This document shows, piece after piece, positions 7,243 to 13,188 of a DNA stretch of 14,877 nucleotides. Under the pieces are notes generated by a model. The model ran no database searches. It was not told the origin of the DNA and saw nothing but the letters and a program-made list of their open reading frames with translations. This stretch comes from Candidatus Dadabacteria bacterium (GTDB lineage: Bacteria > Desulfobacterota_D > UBA1144 > Nemesobacterales > UBA2774): positions 1 to 14,877 of the forward strand of contig JAHKKQ010000064.1 in NCBI GenBank assembly GCA_020027805.1. The letters run 5' to 3'. A program made the position numbers and the translations under genes. Position 1 is the stretch's first letter; every line of letters begins with the position of its first letter.

Positions 7243-8327
7243 AAAAGCTGTGTTTCGACAAGGCGCTCTTCCCGATACTGAGTAAGGTCGCGGACGGCGA
7301 GCGTCTTTCATTTGAAGACGGTCTCACCGTAATGAACACAGCCGATCTCAACACAGTCGGCATGCTCGCTGATTACGTCAAGAGGAAAAGGGTCGGGGAC
7401 AAGGTCTATTTCGTCGTTAACAGGCACGTGAACCCCACGAACATCTGCGCGATATCGTGCAAGTTCTGCGCCTTCGGCACCACCAAGAAATCGGCCAACG
7501 CCTACGAGCTTTCGCACGAGCAGATACTCTCGCTCCTCGACGACGACATACGCGAAGTGCACATAGTGGGCGGCCTCCACCCGGACTGGAAGTTCCAGGA
7601 CTACCTCGACATAGTCAGGCTCGTCAAGGATCACTACCCGAAGACGCACGTCAAGGCCTTCACGGCCGTGGAGATAGACTGGTTCACGGAGATTAGCGGC
7701 ATGGGTCTCGAAGAGGTGCTCGAGACGCTCAAGGAGGCCGGGGTCGACGCGCTCACGGGCGGCGGGGCGGAAATTCTCCATCCCGATATCAGGAAGAAGA
7801 TATGCGCACCCAAGACCGTTGCCACGAGGTGGGAGGAGATACACGGACTCGCGCACAGGATGGGGATACCGACAAACGCGACAATCCTCTACGGGCACAT
7901 TGAAGAGCCTTTCCACATAGTCGACCATTACGAGAGGCTGAGAAACATAGAAGACGAGTCGCCCGGGTTCTTCGCGTTCATACCCGTGTTGTTCCAGCCC
8001 GAGAATACGGGGCTCAAGAAGCAGGTGAAATTTTTCCCGGCTTCGTACGATCTGAAAATACACGCGCTTGCGAGGCTCTACCTCGACAACTTCCCCCACA
8101 TCAAGTCATACTGGATAACGCTCGGGGAGAAGATGGCCCAGGTCGCGCTCCATTACGGGTGCAGCGACGCGGACGGCACGATAATGCGGGAGAAGATAAT
8201 CCACGACGCGGGCGCGCCGTCGGAGCTCGGACACACGCGCGACTTCATGGTCAACATGATAAAGAACGCGGGATTCATACCCGTCGAGCGCGACGCGCTG
8301 TACAACGAAGTCAGGGTTTATAATTAG
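7218..8327 (+). CDS. mqnE: Aminofutalosine synthase MqnE (radical SAM)
   Basis: The 369-residue product is a radical SAM enzyme. It adds SAM-derived adenosyl radical chemistry to a chorismate-derived enol ether to form aminofutalosine, an early step of the futalosine menaquinone pathway. The cluster-binding cysteines are C77, C81 and C84 (CAISCKFC), preceded by HVNPTN. Further MqnE-like blocks are EVHIVGGLHPDW, HVKAFTAVEIDWF, ALTGGGAEILHPDIRKKIC and TNATILYGHIE. The CX3CX2C spacing and the LTGGGAEI block favour MqnE over MqnC. The start at 7218 lies inside the UbiD-type gene. The frame stays open further upstream to 7044, but that extension is a shadow of the decarboxylase, and family length fits the later start. 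GAGAAGG lies about ten bases before the ATG. The 25-base overlap suggests coupled translation. Confidence 0.93.
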   Translation: MERILDEVEKLCFDKALFPILSKVADGERLSFEDGLTVMNTADLNTVGMLADYVKRKRVGDKVYFVVNRHVNPTNICAISCKFCAFGTTKKSANAYELSHEQILSLLDDDIREVHIVGGLHPDWKFQDYLDIVRLVKDHYPKTHVKAFTAVEIDWFTEISGMGLEEVLETLKEAGVDALTGGGAEILHPDIRKKICAPKTVATRWEEIHGLAHRMGIPTNATILYGHIEEPFHIVDHYERLRNIEDESPGFFAFIPVLFQPENTGLKKQVKFFPASYDLKIHALARLYLDNFPHIKSYWITLGEKMAQVALHYGCSDADGTIMREKIIHDAGAPSELGHTRDFMVNMIKNAGFIPVERDALYNEVRVYN

Positions 8328-8351
8328 ATTTTCTGTAATCTGTCCTCCTGT

Positions 8352-8385
8352 GCCCTGAAACAAGTTCAGGGCAGGCTTGTTTCAG
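8352..8385. repeat. Two overlapping, mutually exclusive stem-loops after mqnE
   Basis: GCCCTGAA (8352-8359) pairs perfectly with TTCAGGGC (8365-8372) around ACAAG. The overlapping 10-base CTGAAACAAG (8355-8364) pairs perfectly with CTTGTTTCAG (8376-8385) around an 11-base loop. Both cannot form at once. The element lies 24 bases after the mqnE stop, with no following T run. It may be a degenerate dispersed palindrome (the core CTGAAACAAGTTCAG is common in bacterial intergenic repeats) or a 3' structure that stabilises the mqn transcript. Confidence 0.55.
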
Positions 8386-8488
8386 TATCTCATCTTTTAA
8401 CTCTCCTCACACCCACGATATAAAATTTTCACTTGCAAACCCGTTCGTTTTAATTAATCCTTTTACGTATCACAGGGGGTGAAAGTAT

Positions 8489-8815
8489 ATGAGAACTAAA
8501 AATACCCTTCGTTCGTCATACGCAATCCTGGCAATCTTGTTAGCGGCTGGATTATTCTACATAGGCAACCGGCCGGCAGAATCACAGCAGCCGCAGGACG
8601 TGAGCTTCGTAAGTTCCGGGTTCGATCTTGATTCATATACGCTCGAGGAATTGACGCCGGTATCCGGCACCGTGGTCGCCATGGCCAACTGCGGGAACGA
8701 TACCTGCACCGACAGCCAATGCTGCTGCCTCAATACCGACACGGGCGCACAGTGCTGCAGGCCCAACAGCGCGGGCAACTGCGTAGAGTCCTGCAAAAAA
8801 AGCAGCCCCTGCTAG
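8489..8815 (+). CDS. Small exported cysteine-rich protein, function unknown
   Basis: The product is 108 residues and I do not recognise a named family. A basic start and a hydrophobic run (about 11-27) indicate a signal peptide or N-terminal anchor, with possible cleavage near residues 30-33. A polar spacer (33-67) leads to a tail of 41 residues holding ten cysteines, at 68, 73, 78, 79, 80, 89, 90, 98, 102 and 108. The pattern includes CCC and CC clusters and ends in a cysteine. The even count and small size resemble disulfide-knotted domains such as granulin-like or toxin-like folds; a metal-binding role is equally open. The start is well supported by AGGGGGTGA about seven bases before the ATG. 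It lies 161 bases after mqnE and 56 bases before the Ntn-hydrolase-like gene, on the same strand, so those two may be co-transcribed. Confidence 0.75.
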   Translation: MRTKNTLRSSYAILAILLAAGLFYIGNRPAESQQPQDVSFVSSGFDLDSYTLEELTPVSGTVVAMANCGNDTCTDSQCCCLNTDTGAQCCRPNSAGNCVESCKKSSPC

Positions 8816-8871
8816 CCCGAGAAGCAAAGCGGCCGTCTGTTCAACGTAAAAGATAAAGGCAGTACTAATAT

Positions 8872-9771
8872 ATGGGTTCGTCCATGTCTTTAGTAATGGC
8901 TATGCAGTTCGGAGATCGTACCTGTATCCTCTCGGATTCGATGATTTCCGATACCAACACAACCGATCACGATGTCATCCCCGGGCAGCTCAAAACGATA
9001 GTCCTCAATAATGAGGTATCCGTCTCGTACTCGGGTTCGACTAATAAGGCCATATCCAAGATTCGGGAGATCCGGACGGCGTTATCGAAGAGGATATATT
9101 TCGAAGAAATCCTGGAATCCCTCAGCGAGTTCACCGCGGATGAGAATGGAGATGTCGGTTTTATAGTCTCGTCGCACATGGGCATACCCAAGCTGTATAA
9201 AATTGCGGACGGGCAGATTCACTACGGGCTCGACATGTACTGGATCGGCAACGAGGCCGCAGCGGGGCGCATGCTCGAGGAATTCGAGAAGGACGACCGT
9301 GTTATCGGCGAGCTGCCGAATAATATGACGCGTGAGGAATACAAGCTCAGGGACGCATTTAAAAATGCGGTGTACGGGAAGGAGTCGCCCTATGCCGGGG
9401 GGCTGATATTTGATTGTATAGGGACGCCCGGGGGCTACCGTTATAATAATCATGCCACGGTGCATGCCGGAGACAGGATGTCTCTCGACATTACTTTCGA
9501 TAATACGGCTCAATCGGCTCATGAAAATCAGGGCCCGGAAAGTTATTCGTTAAGTCTTGTTTCCCCGAATGAGCGGAGCCTTGCCGTTACCGGGGCGTTC
9601 TTCGAGCGGAACAATATGGGTTTCATCTATTCCCCGCTCGACCCCGATTTCGATCTACGAGGCGAAGATGTGCTCGGCAAGCCCGAAGCTATTTATCCGG
9701 TAACTCTCAAAGGGTTCGTCAACGAAGTGGAGAAATACGCATCCCGTCTGGAAACGTATCTGGGGGGATAA
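8872..9771 (+). CDS. Proteasome-beta-like Ntn-hydrolase fold protein with Ser at the nucleophile position
   Basis: The product is 299 residues from the first ATG, or 295 from an ATG at 8884. From the second start the sequence begins MSLVMAMQFGDRTCILSDS. If Met is removed, Ser becomes residue 1 and Asp-Ser fall at 17-18. Proteasome beta subunits and HslV have a Thr1 nucleophile and Asp17-Ser18 in the same places. QLKTIVLNNEVSVSYSG follows, with a Lys at 36 that could match the catalytic Lys33 after a three-residue insertion. A later YWIGNEAAAG piece resembles the glycine-rich GxGS region. The protein is longer than HslV (about 175) and than typical beta subunits. AAAGG lies 12 bases before 8872, so ribosome binding slightly favours the longer form, whereas the family logic favours 8884. 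Substrate and activity are unknown; a catalytically dead homologue is possible. Its near neighbour is the small cysteine-rich exported protein. Confidence 0.6.
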   Translation: MGSSMSLVMAMQFGDRTCILSDSMISDTNTTDHDVIPGQLKTIVLNNEVSVSYSGSTNKAISKIREIRTALSKRIYFEEILESLSEFTADENGDVGFIVSSHMGIPKLYKIADGQIHYGLDMYWIGNEAAAGRMLEEFEKDDRVIGELPNNMTREEYKLRDAFKNAVYGKESPYAGGLIFDCIGTPGGYRYNNHATVHAGDRMSLDITFDNTAQSAHENQGPESYSLSLVSPNERSLAVTGAFFERNNMGFIYSPLDPDFDLRGEDVLGKPEAIYPVTLKGFVNEVEKYASRLETYLGG

Positions 9772-9846
9772 ACGTTGTGAGAGCCGAAAGCCTGACATCT
9801 GGGACTGATCGTTGTCTTATCATCTGCGCTCAGTCCTGTAGCGTCA

Positions 9847-9858
9847 ACCTGTACAGGT
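9847..9858. promoter_or_regulatory. 12-base perfect palindrome ACCTGTACAGGT, possible operator
   Basis: The sequence reads identically on both strands, in the 246-base non-coding stretch between the Ntn-hydrolase-like gene and the 94-residue orphan. It lies about 97 bases upstream of the promoter at 9955-9982, too far to block it directly. Its role as an operator is speculative; a chance palindrome of this length is possible. Confidence 0.3.
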
Positions 9859-9865
9859 CAAATGT

Positions 9866-9888
9866 CGAAATAAAAAAAAATTATTTCG
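9866..9888. repeat. AT-rich stem-loop CGAAATAA / TTATTTCG
   Basis: CGAAATAA (9866-9873) pairs perfectly with TTATTTCG (9881-9888) around a loop of seven A residues. It lies 95 bases after the Ntn-hydrolase-like gene. There is no T run after the stem on the plus strand, so it is at most a weak terminator. It could be a transcript end structure. Confidence 0.4.
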
Positions 9889-9954
9889 GTCTCATTTCAA
9901 GATGAAGGATTTCTTAAGGGTCTGTTAAATTTCCCCAAAATCCAAAATTCCCCC

Positions 9955-9982
9955 TTGAAATCTGAGAAATAGTACTTATTAT
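9955..9982 (+). promoter_or_regulatory. Sigma-70-type promoter for the 94-residue orphan gene
   Basis: TTGAAA (9955-9960) and TATTAT (9977-9982) each match the consensus at five of six positions and are separated by 16 bases. The -10 ends 35 bases before the ATG at 10018, leaving room for a short leader containing the GGGGTGA ribosome binding site. Confidence 0.55.
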
Positions 9983-10017
9983 ATCCATAATTAATTTCCG
10001 TGAATGGGGTGAAATAA

Positions 10018-10302
10018 ATGATTAATACGGACAATTTAAGTCATACGGGTACAAAATTCTCCCGCAGCTTTTACGTGGGAATGATAAAAAGGGCCACCCT
10101 CAACAAGCCCGTGGACGACCTGAACGAGAAGGAGCAGCATCAATTCACCTGCCTTTCCGAGCAGATGAAATGGGGCAAAGAGAACGGCTACAACCTCGTC
10201 CTCACGCGCGACAGCGAACAGATCGACTGCTGGATGATAAGGGACACTTCCATGCACGACCTCAACCCGCTCTTCAAAAAGACAATCCTCCAGGTTTTCT
10301 GA
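10018..10302 (+). CDS. Small conserved-looking hypothetical protein, unknown function
   Basis: The 94-residue product has no signal peptide and no membrane segment, so it is probably cytoplasmic. I do not recognise the family. It begins with a polar stretch and a basic segment (YVGMIKRATLNKP, about 20-32). An acidic helix-like part (VDDLNEKEQHQFTCLSEQMKWGKENGYN, about 33-60) and a strand-like end (LVLTRDSEQIDCWMIRD) follow. Two cysteines, in FTC and IDC, are not in a metal-binding pattern. Evidence that it is real: a strong GGGGTGA ribosome binding site seven to eight bases before the ATG, a matching promoter at 9955-9982 and normal codon use. It is a single-gene unit between the Ntn-hydrolase-like gene and the DksA-type gene. 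Confidence 0.7.
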   Translation: MINTDNLSHTGTKFSRSFYVGMIKRATLNKPVDDLNEKEQHQFTCLSEQMKWGKENGYNLVLTRDSEQIDCWMIRDTSMHDLNPLFKKTILQVF

Positions 10303-10342
10303 TACCACATAACAGCTAAAAGATAGAGATGCCGTTTACGGA

Positions 10343-10362
10343 CCGGGGCTGAATGCCTCCGG
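10343..10362. other. GC-rich stem-loop after the 94-residue orphan
   Basis: CCGGGGC (10343-10349) can pair with GCCTCCGG (10355-10362) around TGAAT, with one bulged T. It lies 40 bases after the stop at 10302. No T tract follows, so it is not a convincing intrinsic terminator; it may cap the transcript end. Confidence 0.3.
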
Positions 10363-10509
10363 GCGATGCCGTATTATCCACCGTGCCGCCCCCGCGGTTG
10401 AAATTCGGTTATATTGTGATTTTACGTGATACGGGGTTGCCGCTATTCTAAATCCTGAAATAGTGTTAATATGTTGGGTAGTTTATCGCAATGCGCGACG
10501 GAGTAATAT

Positions 10510-10836
10510 ATGAGTGATTATGACGGCATAATCGAGAAATTGAGAATAAGGAAGGCCGAGCTTGAGAACAGGCTGGGCAGGGTCGAGACGTCCATGAGAA
10601 AGACCTATGCCAAGGACTGGCAGGAGCAGTCGATCGAACGTGAGAACGACGAGGTCGTGGATGCCCTCGACGAGACCCTCCGCACCGAGCTTAATCAGGT
10701 AAACTCCGCGCTCGCGCGAGCAGAAAAAAACGAATACGGTACATGCGCAGTCTGCGACGAGCCGATCCCGGTGGCGCGTCTCGATGCGCTCCCCTACACG
10801 GACCGCTGCGTGAGTTGTGCGAGCGAATCCGAGTAG
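10510..10836 (+). CDS. DksA/TraR-family C4 zinc-finger protein
   Basis: The 108-residue product has the DksA/TraR arrangement. A coiled-coil-like N-terminal helical pair (about 1-70, with KLRIRKAELENRL and ELNQVNSALARAE) leads into a four-cysteine zinc finger, C79, C82, C100 and C103 (CAVC and CVSC, 17 residues apart). YGTC before the first pair and ARLDALPYTDRC between the pairs are family-typical. DksA enters the RNA polymerase secondary channel and adjusts transcription with ppGpp. At 108 residues this protein is shorter than E. coli DksA (151). The tip segment reads ENDEVVDALDE and lacks the DxxDxA motif of true DksA, so it is better called a DksA/TraR-type regulator. The start is supported by GGAG about seven bases upstream. 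It sits just before the partner-switching genes on the same strand but has its own unit, since a separate promoter follows. Confidence 0.87.
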   Translation: MSDYDGIIEKLRIRKAELENRLGRVETSMRKTYAKDWQEQSIERENDEVVDALDETLRTELNQVNSALARAEKNEYGTCAVCDEPIPVARLDALPYTDRCVSCASESE

Positions 10837-10916
10837 CTTTATACCCTCCCAAAAAACTGTTTATCCGCCCATTAAGTACATTTATCACCCCTATTGTTAA
10901 GCCACGGTTAACTTTT

Positions 10917-10945
10917 TTGACTTAAAAATGCTTTCCGTTTATAAA
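10917..10945 (+). promoter_or_regulatory. Sigma-70-type promoter for the anti-anti-sigma gene
   Basis: TTGACT (10917-10922) and TATAAA (10940-10945) are each one base from consensus, with the optimal 17-base spacer. Transcription would start near 10952. The STAS frame is open from an ATG at 10928, but that codon lies inside this spacer and so could not be on the transcript. The promoter therefore supports the ATG at 11000. Confidence 0.65.
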
Positions 10946-10999
10946 ATTCACCGAATATCGCCCGGTCGATTTTTCTCGTTCAGGCGGAGGTATAGCTCA

Positions 11000-11347
11000 A
11001 TGGACATGAAGGTCATAAGGGAAGACGACGATTTGACTCACGTGAAGCTTTCCGGCAGGGTCGATCTGGAAGGCATCGGGGGCCTCGACCTCGAGTTTAC
11101 GAGGCATGCGGTCACCCGCAGGAAACCGACGCTCGTGGATATATCCGATGTCGATTATATCGCCTCCATAGGTCTCAGAATGCTCGTGACCGCGGCCAAG
11201 GCGCTCAATAAATTCGGCTCCAGGCTCGTCCTTCTGAACCCGCATCCGGACGTCGAGGACGTGCTCAGGACTGCGGGCTTCGATAAAGTAATGCCTATCG
11301 AGCACGATTACGAGAGAGCGCTTGAGACCCTGAAGACGGCCGCCTGA
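11000..11347 (+). CDS. rsbV: STAS-domain anti-anti-sigma factor (RsbV/SpoIIAA type)
   Basis: The 115-residue product is a single STAS domain. In partner switching the unphosphorylated protein binds the HATPase kinase and frees the kinase's target; phosphorylation by the kinase switches it off. The signature LVDISDVDYIASIGLRML (45-62) is clear. S56 aligns with the serine phosphorylated in RsbV/SpoIIAA, although the usual D-S-S/T-G is A-S-I-G here, a frequent variant in stand-alone bacterial STAS proteins. KLSGRVDL (16-23) forms the first strand region. The start at 11000 has GGAGG nine bases upstream and lies downstream of the promoter at 10917-10945. An in-frame ATG at 10928 is rejected on both counts. 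A 116-base gap with no clear terminator separates it from the phosphatase gene, so all three partner-switching genes may be one transcript. Confidence 0.88.
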   Translation: MDMKVIREDDDLTHVKLSGRVDLEGIGGLDLEFTRHAVTRRKPTLVDISDVDYIASIGLRMLVTAAKALNKFGSRLVLLNPHPDVEDVLRTAGFDKVMPIEHDYERALETLKTAA

Positions 11348-11463
11348 CCCCCGGTGGATTCAAAATAACCGTTTCGCCGGATAAAAAAAGCAGCTATTCC
11401 CGGTATTCGCAAGATGCGGAGCGCGCCTGGCGTTCCATTACATTTTGGACCCGGTACTGAACA

Positions 11464-12672
11464 ATGGAAAATCAAATTTCAGATGACCCGGTTGCGGTGA
11501 CTGACAATGTACCTGCGACCATACTCGTCGTAGACGACGACCCGGATCTGGAGCTCCTCGTAACTCAAAAGTTCAGGAGGCAGATAAGGAATGACGAGTT
11601 CCATTTCATATGCGTCCGCAGCGGGGAGGACGCGCTCGAAAAACTGAGGGAGAACGAGATCGATGTCCTCGTCACCGATATCAAGCTCCCGGGCATGGAC
11701 GGCCTCTCCCTGGTATCGAGACTCAAGACCGAATACCCGCTTATCAGGTCGGTCATCATCTCATCCTATGGGGACATGAGGACTATAAGGAGGGCGCTCA
11801 ACCTGGGCGCGTTCGATTTCCTCACGAAGCCGATAGATTTCGACGACCTCGGTATCACTATTACGAAAACTATAGAAGAGGCGCTCGTCCTGAAACGGGC
11901 CGTGCATGACAGAGAACGCCTCGCCGCGATACGCCGGGAGCTGGACATTGCCCGGAGGATCCAGCTCTCCATGATCCCGGGGATATTCCCGGCGTTCCCG
12001 GAACGGGGGGAATTCGAGATTTTCGGCGAGATAATTACTGCCCGCGACGTGGGCGGCGATTTCTACGACTTCTGTATGATCGACGACGACAGGCTCTATT
12101 TCGCGATCGGGGACGCCTCGGGCAAGGGGGTGCCGGCGGCCCTTTTCATGGCCGTCACCAGGACCATGGTAAAGGCGGACGCGGTGAAGGGCCTCCCGCC
12201 TGACAGGTGCCTTTCCGAGGCGAACAAGATACTCTGCATGGAGAACGAGTTCTCTATGTTTATTACCGTCTTCACCGGGGTCCTGGATACGAGGACGGGG
12301 GAAATCGTCTATTGTAACGGCGGGCACAAACTACCTTTCATTATCCGCGGGGGGAGCGGGCCCGAGCCCGTCGAGAACACTCCGGGCATCGCGCTCGGCG
12401 TTATCGAAGGCGATTCGCTCTACGGGCTCGGGAATGTGAAGCTCGAGCCGGGGGACGGTATTATTCTTTACAGCGACGGCGTGACCGAGACGATGAATAA
12501 GGCCGGGAACCTATTCACGGACAAGAGGCTCAGGGACCTGCTTTCCGGGCAAAGCCTCGAAGGCCCCCGCGATACGGTCGGAAGAGTGCTGAGGGACGTC
12601 GAGGAGTTTTCCCGCGACGTCCCTCTGAAAGACGATATTACGCTGCTCGCGATAAGATATAATAAGCCATGA
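11464..12672 (+). CDS. rsbU: Response regulator with PP2C-type (RsbU/SpoIIE) serine phosphatase output
   Basis: The 402-residue product has two domains. Residues 18-140 are a CheY-like receiver: acidic pocket D24-D26, phospho-acceptor D72 in VLVTDIKLPGMDG, conserved lysine K122 in FLTKP. A helical linker (about 140-172, ending RRIQLSMIP) is typical of RsbU-type proteins. The PP2C domain follows, with metal-binding aspartates in RDVGGDFYDF (194-203), GDASGKG (216-222) and a C-terminal YSDGVTETMN block. Receiver phosphorylation by an unseen sensor kinase should control dephosphorylation of the STAS protein encoded upstream. No cognate histidine kinase is in the window. The ATG at 11464 has no convincing ribosome binding site. 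It overlaps the kinase gene by ATGA (12669-12672), so the phosphatase and kinase are probably translated together. The symbol is used in the functional sense, not as a claim of orthology. Confidence 0.92.
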   Translation: MENQISDDPVAVTDNVPATILVVDDDPDLELLVTQKFRRQIRNDEFHFICVRSGEDALEKLRENEIDVLVTDIKLPGMDGLSLVSRLKTEYPLIRSVIISSYGDMRTIRRALNLGAFDFLTKPIDFDDLGITITKTIEEALVLKRAVHDRERLAAIRRELDIARRIQLSMIPGIFPAFPERGEFEIFGEIITARDVGGDFYDFCMIDDDRLYFAIGDASGKGVPAALFMAVTRTMVKADAVKGLPPDRCLSEANKILCMENEFSMFITVFTGVLDTRTGEIVYCNGGHKLPFIIRGGSGPEPVENTPGIALGVIEGDSLYGLGNVKLEPGDGIILYSDGVTETMNKAGNLFTDKRLRDLLSGQSLEGPRDTVGRVLRDVEEFSRDVPLKDDITLLAIRYNKP

Positions 12673-13082
12673 GCTCCGATCTCTCGATCAGGATCAAGAA
12701 CCGGTTCGGTGAATTATCACATCTTAAAGACGCGCTGCATAAATACTGCGAGTTCAGAGAGCTGCCCTCAAACATAGTCTTCGCCATTACCCTCTCGCTC
12801 GACGAGGTAATAACCAACGTCATTTCATACGGGTACGACGACCACGACGAGCACCACATAAACGTGACGCTGCGGTCGGGGAAGGGGGTGATAGAGGTGT
12901 CGGTCGAGGACGACGGGAAGCCGTTTAATCCCCTCGAATTCAAGACCCCCGATCTCAAATGTCCGATTGACGAAAGGCCCGTAGGCGGGCTCGGCATCTA
13001 TCTCGTCAAGACTTATATGAACGAGCTTGAGTACGAGAGGGTGGGGGGAAAGAACCGGCTCACGATGAGAAAAATCATCTGA
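12669..13082 (+). CDS. rsbW: HATPase anti-sigma serine kinase (RsbW/SpoIIAB type)
   Basis: The 137-residue product is a GHKL ATPase of the anti-sigma kinase class. The N box is at 44-56 (LDEVITNVISYGY, with E46 and N50). The G1 box is DDGKPFNP (81-88) and the G2 box is GGLGIYLV (106-113). These proteins bind and hold a sigma factor, or another target, and phosphorylate the STAS partner on serine. It overlaps the receiver-PP2C gene by four bases, so the counteracting enzymes are made together. No sigma factor gene follows, unlike the classical rsbVW-sigB order. The next gene is on the other strand. The target is therefore encoded elsewhere or is not a sigma factor. Confidence 0.9.
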   Translation: MSSDLSIRIKNRFGELSHLKDALHKYCEFRELPSNIVFAITLSLDEVITNVISYGYDDHDEHHINVTLRSGKGVIEVSVEDDGKPFNPLEFKTPDLKCPIDERPVGGLGIYLVKTYMNELEYERVGGKNRLTMRKII

Positions 13083-13188
13083 GCCGCCTGATTTTAAAAT
13101 TCCGGTATTCGGACTCTTCCACTCGACACTCGAATGGCTACGGTATCCCGGCGGGTCATCTCACCCGGTTGGAAGACTGCTGGAGGGG

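Noticed and set aside
7308..8099. Minus-strand frame of 263 codons inside mqnE
   Set aside because: It is antisense to clear radical SAM motifs and has no recognisable domain.
10928..10999. Extended N-terminus of the STAS protein from ATG 10928
   Set aside because: This codon lies between the -35 and -10 of a near-consensus promoter; ATG 11000 has GGAGG at proper spacing and fits family length.
13083..13188. Terminator between the convergent kinase and FkbM genes
   Set aside because: Only a 5-base CGGGT/ACCCG stem and a short ATTTTAAAAT palindrome were found, with no stem plus T tract on either strand.
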